Assembly (NCBI GenBank): GCA_041730495.1
Contig: JBGSBR010000001.1
Coordinates: forward strand, 93,394-157,393
Source of the DNA: JBGSBR01 sp041730495
Lineage (GTDB): Bacteria > Patescibacteriota > Microgenomatia > UBA1406 > GWC2-37-13
DNA length: 64,000 nt
Direction of reading: 5' to 3'
The position numbers were made by a program, and so were the translations under genes. Below are positions 35,869 through 44,220 of the stretch, in pieces (position 1 is the stretch's first letter; every line of letters begins with the position of its first letter). The notes beneath the pieces are model-generated. The model did no database searches. It saw only the letters and a program-made list of their open reading frames with translations, and had not been told where the DNA came from.

Positions 35869-35903
35869 AGCCACCCTGAGCATGTCGAAGGGTGGTTTTT
35901 TTG
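35869..35903 (+). terminator. Rho-independent terminator after thioredoxin
   Basis: GCCACCCT and AGGGTGGT pair around GAGCATGTCGA, then seven T. Same core as the stem at 13.9 kb. Confidence 0.88.
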
Positions 35904-35916
35904 TGGGTTGAAGCAG

Positions 35917-36363
35917 TTATCGACGGATTACACGCACGACGTGACCATGGACCTCTTTTAAGCCCAGATGCGCTTGTCTTAGCAAGTATATACACATCTC
36001 AGAGAGCCATCGCCAAGACGAAGTAATTGGCTGCTTCTTGCCTTCCATGACTTTTTCATCAGAAATAGGCAATTGTACGCTTTGGAAACCAGTTAGTTTC
36101 GAAGAATCTATAGCTTGTAATCCAGCCTTTTTGAGCTTAGGATCAAGCTGAATATCTTCTTTTTGTACTTCGACGTATTTTTGTGTTTCTGAATCAATAT
36201 CGGGCTCAGTTTCGTCGTATTGTATCTCTTGAGTATCAGGCTTTTGAGCCTGCTCCACCCTCATTGGCTCACCTTCTTTACCCACAGAAACAGATTGCTG
36301 ATCAGCTTGTTGCTGCTTTTTTTGATGATCATCGACCAAATGAGAGATATCTGTATAGGACAT
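35917..36363 (-). CDS. Hypothetical protein, 148 residues
   Basis: The first 80 residues are Gln/Asp/Glu-rich and probably disordered. The last 60 contain a better-ordered part: 'LDPKLKKAGLQAIDSSKLTG' and 'SSWRWLSEMCIYLLRQAHLG' ending in a basic tail 'HVVRVIRR'. I have the impression that this C-terminal pattern recurs in CPR genomes as a domain of unknown function, but cannot confirm it. TACACT lies six bases before the start. Convergent with trxA. No functional hint. Confidence 0.6.
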   Translation of the reverse strand: MSYTDISHLVDDHQKKQQQADQQSVSVGKEGEPMRVEQAQKPDTQEIQYDETEPDIDSETQKYVEVQKEDIQLDPKLKKAGLQAIDSSKLTGFQSVQLPISDEKVMEGKKQPITSSWRWLSEMCIYLLRQAHLGLKEVHGHVVRVIRR

Positions 36364-36400
36364 ACCTTAAGTGTAACGGATAGGCATGAATTGCAAAAGG

Positions 36401-36583
36401 TCAATCAGTCCACGAAGCTGTAGCAAGGCATGCCGGACAGGTAATCCGACCTTCATAGATCTCTGCTGCAACCTTTTTATCACAGAGGGGACAGGTACAA
36501 TACAAAAGTTTTCCGCGTATTTCAGCAGGTTTGATGATGTTTTCAGGCGGGATTAAGCAGATATCACAGTTAATTGGATTCAT
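36401..36583 (-). CDS. Small zinc-ribbon protein
   Basis: 60 residues from MNPINCDICLIPPE. Two CxxC pairs (NCDIC; then CTCPLC and ITCPAC) predict one or more zinc sites. It starts four bases after the stop of the larger Cys-rich protein at 36588 and is surely cotranscribed. A longer GTG start at 36607 is possible. No specific family recognised. Confidence 0.6.
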   Translation of the reverse strand: MNPINCDICLIPPENIIKPAEIRGKLLYCTCPLCDKKVAAEIYEGRITCPACLATASWTD

Positions 36584-36587
36584 AAGC

Positions 36588-38021
36588 TCAACAGCGTTTT
36601 CCCTCACCGCACTGAGGGCAACTTTTAATACCTTTTCCTACCACAATAGGATGTTTGCAACTTTTGCCTTCTTTTTTCCCAGGACAGTGAAAATGTGGCC
36701 CAGAACCTCTTTTACAACGACATAGATTTGGATCTTCTTTGTAATCAAACTGCTTTTCAGGGAGTCCTAATAACTGTAATCCCGACTCCATACTACCACC
36801 CATTCCAACAAAATTACTGAGCATACTCGCCGCTCCCAGACCTGTCACAGGACAGTTTGAGCCTCCTCGTATGACCAATGACTCACGTGCAGCCATCTGT
36901 GCTGCCGCCATATATAGCCATTCACCATCATAATTAGCTCGAGATTGAGTAAGGCGTAGCAACTGCATATCCTCAAGTTGTTCTCGGTTTTGAGGTGAAT
37001 TAGCCTCACCCATCATCAGTTTTGCACTATTATGGATTGCTCCTATATATAGTTTCATCTCTGCTTCCAACTCTGATCGACGAGCTGAAGGATACGTCAG
37101 ATCTAGATCGAGTAACTCAGACATGAGAGTTTGATATTTTGTTACAAACGGTTGTACTTTAGGCATGATGACATCTTTTACATACTGTGATTTTTGAATA
37201 TCTTCAGGAGAAATACCTAGATATCTACGAACTGCATCCATATCATCATGGCCATCATATTGATACCCAATTGGCCTCTCAAGAAATGGTTTGTATGATG
37301 TAGCTGATTGCATCGAGCTACTATCTCCAAACTCCTGACTAAAGTAATCGTACTTATCTTTGCTCGTTTCCAGTGTGTGCATATCTTCGTCATAACGCAA
37401 CAATGTCTCTTTCAAAGGTCTTCCACCAAGCTCAGGATCATGTTCACCTACTGTAAAGGTGAAGACAAAGCCATAATCGGCGATTTTTGGCGGTGAAACC
37501 CATAACACTCGGTTGTTTCCTTGATCGATCTGCGCTCGAACTGCTTGATAACCGATCTTTTCCTCATGCTCTCGACTGCCATATCCAGCTCGTGCAGCAG
37601 CGCTTTCATACATCTGCCCCACATCCATCCCCATGACTTCAAATGTGCCGTCGTCTTTAAGGATCCCGCTGAGCTCTTTATATGGCACTTTTGCCACAAA
37701 TTCCTCAACGTAGCTTTGAATACTTTCATGGATGTAATAATTGCGCTGTGCAGGAGTAAGTTGTTCGTTTTTTTGTAGATATCCCGCTTCAACTAAAGGA
37801 TCATATGATTCATAGATGGATTGCTCGGGGATGTTTTGACCTTCTATCTGATAACTGCTACGCTGAGGCAGCTCAGTTTTTAAAGGTGATAAAATGGGAT
37901 CAGTATAACCGTATTGAAATCTTTCGGCGGCAATAGCCATACAAAATGTCCCTGCTCGGGTGGTAGGATTTGGTAGGTCTTCGGACTCGTTGGGATTAAA
38001 CTCAACATACCGCTGCGGCAC
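36588..38021 (-). CDS. Hypothetical protein with C-terminal Cys/His zinc motif
   Basis: 477 residues. Most of the length is unrecognised. The C-terminus has a dense metal-binding cluster: 'NLCRCKRGSGPHFHCPG', 'SCKHPIVV' and 'SCPQCGEGKRC', something like a SEC-C or zinc-knuckle tail. The start is a GTG, since no upstream ATG exists in frame before a stop. Paired with the small zinc ribbon just downstream. A TAGACT hexamer stands immediately before the GTG, too close to be a normal -10. Confidence 0.6.
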   Translation of the reverse strand: MPQRYVEFNPNESEDLPNPTTRAGTFCMAIAAERFQYGYTDPILSPLKTELPQRSSYQIEGQNIPEQSIYESYDPLVEAGYLQKNEQLTPAQRNYYIHESIQSYVEEFVAKVPYKELSGILKDDGTFEVMGMDVGQMYESAAARAGYGSREHEEKIGYQAVRAQIDQGNNRVLWVSPPKIADYGFVFTFTVGEHDPELGGRPLKETLLRYDEDMHTLETSKDKYDYFSQEFGDSSSMQSATSYKPFLERPIGYQYDGHDDMDAVRRYLGISPEDIQKSQYVKDVIMPKVQPFVTKYQTLMSELLDLDLTYPSARRSELEAEMKLYIGAIHNSAKLMMGEANSPQNREQLEDMQLLRLTQSRANYDGEWLYMAAAQMAARESLVIRGGSNCPVTGLGAASMLSNFVGMGGSMESGLQLLGLPEKQFDYKEDPNLCRCKRGSGPHFHCPGKKEGKSCKHPIVVGKGIKSCPQCGEGKRC

Positions 38022-38037
38022 AGTCTAGGAATCACAC

Positions 38038-38140
38038 CTAGTTCCCTTTTCTAGTAGCACTAAATCTTATTCTGATTGCTCAGAATACCGCCTTCTCTCC
38101 GCCCACTGGCGGAAATGACGGAAACCAAATCGAAATGTTA
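38038..38140. other. Intergenic region with two small inverted repeats
   Basis: TTCTGA-TTGC-TCAGAA and CCGCC-CACT-GGCGG lie between the divergent genes at 38021 and 38208. They have no T tract, so they are more likely operators or RNA hairpins than terminators. Confidence 0.35.
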
Positions 38141-38194
38141 ATCTATCCCTAATTTACTATATAGAGTGTTCTATTACAAGTGACACTACTGGTG

Positions 38195-38200
38195 TATACT
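38195..38200 (+). promoter_or_regulatory. -10 box TATACT for the PCD gene
   Basis: TATACT, seven-base spacer, ATG at 38208. Confidence 0.55.
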
Positions 38201-38207
38201 GTATCAA

Positions 38208-38537
38208 ATGATTACCTCTAAACACTGTGTTCCGTGCACATCTGGCACACCAGTCCTCACGCTCGATGAGCTCACAGAATACAAAAAAACCCTTGATCCT
38301 GGTTGGGAAAACAGCGGAAATACATTACTGTGGCGCGAATTTGGATTCAAAAACTTCCAAGAAGCGCTTGATTTCACCAATAAAGTAGGCGCACTTGCAG
38401 AATCAGAAGGTCATCATCCAAATATATACCTACACAACTGGAATAAAGTCAAAATTGAGCTCACTACCCATAAAATCAAAGGTTTAAGTGAAAATGACGT
38501 GATTTTAGCGACTAAAATAGATCAAATTCAGGTTTAA
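38208..38537 (+). CDS. phhB: Pterin-4a-carbinolamine dehydratase
   Basis: 109 residues. The diagnostic 'ESEGHHPNIYLHNWNKVKIE' with the His-His pair, preceded by 'WREFGFKNFQEALDF', defines the PCD/DCoH family. It dehydrates 4a-hydroxytetrahydrobiopterin in pterin recycling. No aromatic amino acid hydroxylase is seen nearby; in many bacteria PCD is linked instead to molybdopterin or folate metabolism. Length and all key residues are normal. Confidence 0.93.
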   Translation: MITSKHCVPCTSGTPVLTLDELTEYKKTLDPGWENSGNTLLWREFGFKNFQEALDFTNKVGALAESEGHHPNIYLHNWNKVKIELTTHKIKGLSENDVILATKIDQIQV

Positions 38538-38561
38538 ATCGCAGTATATGATTTTGAGTTA

Positions 38562-38684
38562 ATGGCACGGCTGAAAAAGCGTTCGGGAAGACATACATGG
38601 AATATTCCTTCAGCTTATATACAAGAAGAAACTACTTATTTGAAGCTATTTGCTCTTCTTTACTATACTTCCGAGCCAGCATGA
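38562..38684 (+). CDS. Possible 40-residue peptide
   Basis: MARLKKRSGRHTWNIPSAYI and twenty further residues, with a TATGAT nine bases upstream. It overlaps the 3' end of the convergent adenosyltransferase gene by 53 bases. The beginning looks protein-like, but length and overlap make it doubtful. Confidence 0.2.
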   Translation: MARLKKRSGRHTWNIPSAYIQEETTYLKLFALLYYTSEPA

Positions 38685-39162
38685 AAAGGGCATCAGATAG
38701 ACGATTGAGGTACTGTATACACGTTGCGTCTTCGGGCGCCGATACCTCTTTGCTATCGAGATAAAGCACTAAGCGACGCTCTGCGTCGCGTACAGTTACT
38801 CGTGCGACATGAAGCGCTGTGGCAGTCGGGCCACCTTGAGGTAAAACAAACTTTGTTAATTTAGGTAGTGTTTTATCTAACGCATCGATCATCTTTTCTA
38901 GTGCAGCCGTTTGCTCTTCGACTCTCGACTGATTAAGCTCAGCTCCAGCCAGATATGCCATGACGGAGTACAGCGTCAGCTGAGTATTACTCAGTGCCAC
39001 TCGTGTTTCGACATCTTGCACAGCATCACGCGCTACACCCACAAACGCATTAGCTTCATCAAGTGCACCTGTGACTTCAACTTGGATATCATATTTTTTG
39101 ACACGTTTACCACCATAGACACCAGTCATACCTTTATCTCCAGTTTTTGTATAAATTGACAT
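38632..39162 (-). CDS. pduO: PduO-type ATP:cob(I)alamin adenosyltransferase
   Basis: 176 residues. 'YTKTGDKGMTGVYGGKRVKK' is the N-terminal ATP loop of PduO-type enzymes; 'VTGALDEANAFVGVARD' and 'RDAERRLVLYL' contain the conserved Asp and Arg residues. It transfers the adenosyl group of ATP to cob(I)alamin to form coenzyme B12. That cofactor is required by the class II ribonucleotide reductase 2 kb downstream. No de novo corrin synthesis genes are in the window, so B12 is probably salvaged. Confidence 0.95.
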   Translation of the reverse strand: MSIYTKTGDKGMTGVYGGKRVKKYDIQVEVTGALDEANAFVGVARDAVQDVETRVALSNTQLTLYSVMAYLAGAELNQSRVEEQTAALEKMIDALDKTLPKLTKFVLPQGGPTATALHVARVTVRDAERRLVLYLDSKEVSAPEDATCIQYLNRLSDALFMLARKYSKEEQIASNK

Positions 39163-39200
39163 AATTTGAGCTACAATTTGCGACTTTTCTTTAGGTAGAT

Positions 39201-39206
39201 TATACT
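39201..39206 (+). promoter_or_regulatory. -10 box TATACT for the Cys-rich surface protein
   Basis: TATACT, six-base spacer, ATG at 39213. Confidence 0.55.
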
Positions 39207-39212
39207 AGATAG

Positions 39213-40226
39213 ATGGTCTCAAAAAGGATCTTCTTATCATTAATTGTGGTAATCGCTGGTATCGCTGTCGCATCGTTTCTCGCCCGCGATTTACTGCTCT
39301 CTGCGACCAAAACTAAAGCTGCTGGTACGACAAATAGCTGTACCTGTGATGATCCAAACAAATGCTATCCCGATGGTTGTACACGTGACCCAGTACGTGC
39401 TCCTGATGTCTGCGCCGAACTCCCGAGCGTCTATGATGCCGCTGAACTGACAGGTCAAGATGGACTTTTCTGTACTGTAGGACCTCCTTGTTGTGACGCC
39501 ATGGTAGCTCGCCGCGACACACGTGCTTGCTGCTGGCCAGAGCGTGCTGCTTGTACTCCTCAACAGTGTGCTGCAGCTGGCGGTGATCAGCGCAACTGTG
39601 GCTGGTGGTGGAAATATCATGATGGATATACCAATGGTGCAACCGGATATGGCTGTATGATAGGTGATAGTCCAGAGACCATGAGACCAATCAACGGTGG
39701 TCAAGCTCCACAACCCACTACTCCTCCTCAGCCCACGAGTGCACCTCAACCCACAAATCCTCCACAACAACCAACATCAATACCTACCACAAGACCACAA
39801 GTCACGACATTCTTACCACCCGTGATCCAAACTCTTATCCCTCAACAACCGACAAGTACACCGAAGCCAAATACCGCATACACGCCAAATACTTACACTT
39901 CACCATACTTCCCAAATGGCACGGATAACACAGGATCTCAAGGTCAGACACAGCCATCAGGATCAAATACTGGCGACCCACAAACAAATCCTGATAATAC
40001 TCAAGTAGACAGCTCTGGCACCGGATTTCAAGCGCCTTCGATGAATCTTCCTGATGTGAAGACCGTAGCACGCAATGTAGTAAATGTAGATAAGATCGAA
40101 CAAACGACTGATAAACCTCTCGCAGCTGTGAAAACAACCGCGCTTGCGGTAAAATCACTCGATCAGCAGCTAGAGATGACGGTGGAGGGGTGGATACAAC
40201 GATTCAGGCAAGGGATTGGCATTTAA
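39213..40226 (+). CDS. Cys-rich, Pro/Thr-rich anchored surface protein
   Basis: 337 residues. An N-terminal signal anchor (residues 5-27, 'IFLSLIVVIAGIAVASFLA') leads into a 120-residue domain with about 18 Cys ('CTCDDPNKCYPDGC', 'PPCCDAMVARRDTRACCWPE'). A Pro/Thr/Gln-rich linker (about 165-265) follows, with repeats of 'PQPT', and a C-terminal helical part. It is surely exported and disulphide-bonded. It resembles the Cys-rich protein at 55.8 kb in layout. Function unknown; an adhesive or spacer protein is likely. Confidence 0.65.
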   Translation: MVSKRIFLSLIVVIAGIAVASFLARDLLLSATKTKAAGTTNSCTCDDPNKCYPDGCTRDPVRAPDVCAELPSVYDAAELTGQDGLFCTVGPPCCDAMVARRDTRACCWPERAACTPQQCAAAGGDQRNCGWWWKYHDGYTNGATGYGCMIGDSPETMRPINGGQAPQPTTPPQPTSAPQPTNPPQQPTSIPTTRPQVTTFLPPVIQTLIPQQPTSTPKPNTAYTPNTYTSPYFPNGTDNTGSQGQTQPSGSNTGDPQTNPDNTQVDSSGTGFQAPSMNLPDVKTVARNVVNVDKIEQTTDKPLAAVKTTALAVKSLDQQLEMTVEGWIQRFRQGIGI

Positions 40227-40235
40227 AATCTTTTA

Positions 40236-41150
40236 TTACGGTACAAGGGCTAAAAAGTCTTCAATTATACCCAAGTAACACTCATTCGATAATGTTTCAT
40301 GAAACAGACCTTTATAGCGTCGATCCTCTAGAAGTTTATGTTTCTCTATCTGTGATTGATCAGGATATGTTCGAACAAAACCTCTTTTTTCTGGATTATA
40401 TACGAGAGAGCCTTTATAAATACGCGTTTCCGGTGTTGGAAAGTCGAAGATAGTTTTATCAAAGCCCATTCTTGAATAATATACATCTTCAAAATGAATA
40501 GCCGGATTACCTGTAAGTTGCATTGTTATAGTACCTTTTCCAGTTTCACCTTCTCTTAGACCTCCTATAACTATTTCAGACATAGGTGCATGACTGCGTA
40601 TCAAATAATCAGCAGATTCACCCAAAATTTGTGGCTTCGCAATAGTCCCTTCATAGTAAAGGCTTTTACCCTGCCATTTCACTTGTAGTTGACGTGCTTG
40701 TTCAGTTTCATCTAAATCCAATATAAGATCACAAAAAGGAATACCTTCGCTCATATTTCGCATTCTTAGTGCTAATTGTTCAATCTGAGGTATTTTTGTT
40801 CTTTTATCTTGGTTGTAGGTAATACCTGCATGGTAACCCATAAATATAGAACCGAGAGGTTGTTGAAACAGTTGATGTACTGTTCGTCTATTGCCCCATA
40901 ATCCAACTCTTGTTGACTTAGGCAATGCTTGTAATGTGTCTAAATCATCATCTCCTGAAGGTGAAATCGGATTATCAACTTGGTATACAAAGTTTCTTAG
41001 ACGTTCTACTACTGGTTGAGCTCGTTGTTGTAGATCAGCGTGCAATTGTTCGAGGATTAAGTTATCTTCTGCTCTTTTTTCAGGGTCAAAAAACTGAGCA
41101 CCTTGTATATCAAACATTCCTCGACCATTTCTTATTTCTATATCTCCCAT
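40236..41150 (-). CDS. Hypothetical protein, 304 residues
   Basis: Not recognised. Soluble, mixed alpha/beta, with 'AIHFEDVYYSRMGFDKTIFD' and 'GTIAKPQILGESADYLIRSH'. The coding frame is clear: perfect TATAAT lies six bases before the ATG and the reading frame is open throughout. Converges with the Cys-rich surface protein with nine bases between the ends. Confidence 0.65.
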   Translation of the reverse strand: MGDIEIRNGRGMFDIQGAQFFDPEKRAEDNLILEQLHADLQQRAQPVVERLRNFVYQVDNPISPSGDDDLDTLQALPKSTRVGLWGNRRTVHQLFQQPLGSIFMGYHAGITYNQDKRTKIPQIEQLALRMRNMSEGIPFCDLILDLDETEQARQLQVKWQGKSLYYEGTIAKPQILGESADYLIRSHAPMSEIVIGGLREGETGKGTITMQLTGNPAIHFEDVYYSRMGFDKTIFDFPTPETRIYKGSLVYNPEKRGFVRTYPDQSQIEKHKLLEDRRYKGLFHETLSNECYLGIIEDFLALVP

Positions 41151-41156
41151 TTCTAT

Positions 41157-41162
41157 ATTATA
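41157..41162 (-). promoter_or_regulatory. -10 box TATAAT for the gene at 41150
   Basis: TATAAT, six bases (atagaa), ATG at 41150. Confidence 0.6.
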
Positions 41163-41203
41163 CTATAGGACTAAATATAGTCAACTATAGCCCGTTCTAA
41201 CAA

Positions 41204-41230
41204 GAAACCCCGCCGTAGTGGCGGGGTTTC
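41204..41230 (-). terminator. Strong hairpin after nrdJ
   Basis: GAAACCCCGCC-GTAGT-GGCGGGGTTTC: eleven perfect pairs, 30 bases past the nrdJ stop. T tracts on both sides are short and interrupted, so termination strength is uncertain. Confidence 0.7.
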
Positions 41231-41261
41231 CTGCTTTTATATGAAGCCTATGCAAGCGCTA

Positions 41262-43661
41262 TCAGCACTCTGCATGACCACATCCATAACATTTAGCACA
41301 TCCTTCTTCTCGAGCAAGCAAGCCTTGTCCGCATGATGGACAGATATCAAAATGCTTCTTGGCTGGTTGAGCTTCGAGCTGTGATGATGACTGCGATTCT
41401 TCGAGTAATGCTGGTTGCTCTGTCGCGCTTACAAGCTCAGCTTCTTGAGCTGCATGACTCTTGCCATTACCGTTGGCAACAGTGCCATCCTGACCATACA
41501 GATAATCAAAATGCATCTTCAGCACTTTGGCCATCGCGTCTGGAACACTCAGGATGCGTTGTTTACCGAAGCCGAGAGCACGTCCTCCACCGATTCCTTG
41601 CAATTCACGGATGACATTGTTGATTTTGTCTTGTGGATTCAACAAACACTCAGTACGGAAGTACAGTGAAATCATACGACCTAAGCCTTCTGCCATGGCG
41701 AAAACCTCAGTACCTGCTTTACCGATGTTCATGAAAACCTCATGTGGCTCTCCACTACCATTGGTGTTGACTGTGATATACGCACGTCCCACAGGAGTAT
41801 CAATTTTATAGGTTGAACCGTGTACCACCATTGGGCGCGGCTTGACAGCTTGCATGGCAGGAGCTTTAGCTTCTTCAGCTTTTGGCTCTGTCTTGCGCTC
41901 AAGTACGCCTTGACGTGAACCTTCACGCATGTAAGCTATACCTTTTAGTCCTTGCTCATACGCTAAGTTGTACAGCTTTTTCACATCTTCAACAGTATGC
42001 GTGTTAGGAGCATTAACTGTTTTAGAGATCGAAGCATCGACATAACGTTGGATGACAGCCTGAACCATCACATGGTCTTCAGGACTGAGATCATTGGCTG
42101 ATACGAACCATTCAGGTCGCTGTATCTTGCCAGATTCCATCTCTTCTTTGTGTCGACTATACCATTCATCATAGATATGATGGCGCATCGTGTGCTCACC
42201 AAGTCGATCTTTACGTGTGTACTCAAACTCGTATACAGGCTCGATCCCTGAGGTTGTGTTGGCCATCAGTGAGGTCGATCCAGTAGGCGCTTGCATCAAG
42301 ATCACAGAGTTGCGGATACCTTGATCTTTGATGAGCTTACGAATCTCAGCCGGCATGGTTTTCATGAAACCACTTTTGATAAATTTATCTGCCTCAAATT
42401 TTGGAAATGAACCTTTTTCTTTCGCTACACTTGAAGAAGCTTTATAAGCTTCATGCGCTATGAGTTTGTACACTTTCTCGATAAATTTGAGTGACTCTTC
42501 AGATCCATAACGGATATGCAGTTTGATCAATGTATCACCAAGCCCCATGGTACCCAATCCGATACGACGTTCGCCGTTCAGCTGAGTTTTCTTTATCCCT
42601 GGGAATACATATGGATCCATATCTACGACATTGTCTTGGAAACGAACTGCCGTCTGCACTACTGCTCGTAATGCTTCAAAATCGAAATCTGCTGCATCAT
42701 CGATTCCATCACCTTTGACAAATGATGTCAGATTGATCGAACCGAGGTTACAAACACCCCATTGTGGCAAACCTTCTTCACCACATGGATTGACGCAGAT
42801 AATGCGATTCCAGTAGTAATTATTGTGCATTTTGTTATAACGCTCCATGAAGACGACACCTGGTTCGGCTGATCTCCAAGCTGCTTCTGCGATAAGATCC
42901 CAGATCTGGCGAGCTTTGACAACTTTGAAAACATTGATCTTTTTGCCTTTGGCTTTCCAGGCTTCAATATCACCATCCCACATTTCATCGTAGTCTGGAT
43001 CATTTTTGTCTGGGAAGATAAGTGGCCAATCTGCATCGTTTTTCACAGCTTCCATGAGACTATCTGAGACACACACAGAGAGATTAGCTCCGTTGATACG
43101 ACTCAAATCTTGTTTCACGGTGATGAACTCTTCGATATCTGGATGCCAGTCATGAAGCATAAGCATGAGCGCTCCACGACGAGTACCACCTTGTTGGATG
43201 ATATCTTTCGTAGCAAGTGAGAAGATCTCTGCCCAGTTGATAGGACCAGATGAGAATCCGTTTACTTTCTCTACACGAGCTCCACGAGGTCGAAGAGATG
43301 AGATGTTGATGCCGACACCGCCTCCGCGAGCCATGATCTCAATCATCTCCCCAAGAGTTTTCAATATACCTTCGCGAGAATCACGAGGTGATGGGATGAC
43401 GAAACAGTTGTAAAACGTGACTGCAAAGCCTGTACCTGCACCTGCCAAGATACGACCACCTGGGACATATTGGAAATTATCCATCGCACTGTAAAATGCT
43501 TTTGCCCATTTTTCACGGACTGCTGGCTTTTCTTGTTTGGCGACTGCATCTGCAATACGCTTCCACATCTCTTCAGGTGTTTTTTCAAGCGGATTACCTG
43601 CTTTATCTTTTAATGAGTAACGGTCTATAAAGACCTTTTCTGAGACCCCTTCAAGTTTCAT
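41262..43661 (-). CDS. nrdJ: Adenosylcobalamin-dependent (class II) ribonucleotide reductase
   Basis: 799 residues. The core has 'TFYNCFVIPSPRDSREGI', 'RGGGVGINISSLRPRGARV' and the catalytic 'ICVNPCGEEGLPQWGVCNLG' (NPCGE: radical Cys with Asn and Glu), then 'LMQAPTGSTSLMANTTSGIE'. A C-terminal region carries a TSCPD-type domain (about residues 625-720) and a Cys cluster 'CPSCGQGLLAREEGCAKCYG', for electron entry. It makes deoxyribonucleotides with coenzyme B12 and needs no oxygen. nrdR lies just upstream and pduO is close, making a coherent module. Confidence 0.95.
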   Translation of the reverse strand: MKLEGVSEKVFIDRYSLKDKAGNPLEKTPEEMWKRIADAVAKQEKPAVREKWAKAFYSAMDNFQYVPGGRILAGAGTGFAVTFYNCFVIPSPRDSREGILKTLGEMIEIMARGGGVGINISSLRPRGARVEKVNGFSSGPINWAEIFSLATKDIIQQGGTRRGALMLMLHDWHPDIEEFITVKQDLSRINGANLSVCVSDSLMEAVKNDADWPLIFPDKNDPDYDEMWDGDIEAWKAKGKKINVFKVVKARQIWDLIAEAAWRSAEPGVVFMERYNKMHNNYYWNRIICVNPCGEEGLPQWGVCNLGSINLTSFVKGDGIDDAADFDFEALRAVVQTAVRFQDNVVDMDPYVFPGIKKTQLNGERRIGLGTMGLGDTLIKLHIRYGSEESLKFIEKVYKLIAHEAYKASSSVAKEKGSFPKFEADKFIKSGFMKTMPAEIRKLIKDQGIRNSVILMQAPTGSTSLMANTTSGIEPVYEFEYTRKDRLGEHTMRHHIYDEWYSRHKEEMESGKIQRPEWFVSANDLSPEDHVMVQAVIQRYVDASISKTVNAPNTHTVEDVKKLYNLAYEQGLKGIAYMREGSRQGVLERKTEPKAEEAKAPAMQAVKPRPMVVHGSTYKIDTPVGRAYITVNTNGSGEPHEVFMNIGKAGTEVFAMAEGLGRMISLYFRTECLLNPQDKINNVIRELQGIGGGRALGFGKQRILSVPDAMAKVLKMHFDYLYGQDGTVANGNGKSHAAQEAELVSATEQPALLEESQSSSQLEAQPAKKHFDICPSCGQGLLAREEGCAKCYGCGHAEC

Positions 43662-43694
43662 AGTATTAGATCAAACTTATAAATAATGTGTTTG

Positions 43695-43752
43695 TTAGGT
43701 ACTACATTGTTGATTATTACAGCGCTAGTAATAACAAACATGTAATACCTAA
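43695..43752. repeat. Long imperfect inverted repeat between nrdR and nrdJ
   Basis: Arms of 26 and 25 bases (43695-43720 and 43728-43752) around AGCGCTA. The inner seven pairs (TTATTAC/GTAATAA) and outer six (TTAGGT/ACCTAA) are perfect, with a few mismatches between. There is no T tract. It could be a processed mRNA hairpin or a bipartite operator for nrdJ. Confidence 0.7.
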
Positions 43753-43755
43753 TAG

Positions 43756-44202
43756 TTATAATATTTTCTTGAGTTCACTTTGGAACTCCTCAACATCCAC
43801 AAAGCGTCTGAAAACAGAAGCGAAACGAATGTACGCTACTTTATCGAGATCTTTGAGTCGTTTGGCGACGAGTCCACCAATCTGTTGGCTTTCCACCTCT
43901 GTCTTACCTTGTGTGGTAAGCTCATGTTCTACCTGGCTCACGATGTCATCGACCTGATCTGCGGTGACTGTCGTTTTACCCACTGCTTTGAAAATCCCTT
44001 GTTTTAGCTTTTCTCGATCAAACCGCTCACGCTTTTGATCACGCTTGATCACCAATAATGGTGATTCTTCTACCCGCTCATACGTCGTGAAACGTTTGCT
44101 GCAATCCGGACATGACCGTCTTCTCCTGATCGCACTGCGATTGTCAGAGACTCTGGTTTCGATGACTTCTGTGTTAGGATGTTGGCAAAAAACGCACTTC
44201 AT
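43756..44202 (-). CDS. nrdR: Transcriptional repressor NrdR
   Basis: 148 residues from MKCVFCQHPNTEVIETR. The zinc ribbon uses C3, C6, C31 and C34 ('SCPDCSKRFTTYERVE'), followed by an ATP-cone domain ('LLVIKRDQKRERFDREKLKQ'). NrdR senses ATP/dATP and represses ribonucleotide reductase genes. It is the typical regulator of nrdJ, which follows 95 bases downstream. An extra frame to 44220 begins with TTG and lies too near TATAAA to be the start. Length and motifs are normal. Confidence 0.95.
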   Translation of the reverse strand: MKCVFCQHPNTEVIETRVSDNRSAIRRRRSCPDCSKRFTTYERVEESPLLVIKRDQKRERFDREKLKQGIFKAVGKTTVTADQVDDIVSQVEHELTTQGKTEVESQQIGGLVAKRLKDLDKVAYIRFASVFRRFVDVEEFQSELKKIL

Positions 44203-44220
44203 ATGTTGGGTGTATGTCAA

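Noticed and set aside
39291..39770. Minus-strand Cys/Ser/Thr-rich open frame
   Set aside because: Antisense shadow of the Cys-rich surface protein gene.
43662..43755. Cobalamin riboswitch upstream of nrdJ
   Set aside because: The gap is under 100 bases and has no B12-box-like sequence; class II reductases are not usually controlled that way.
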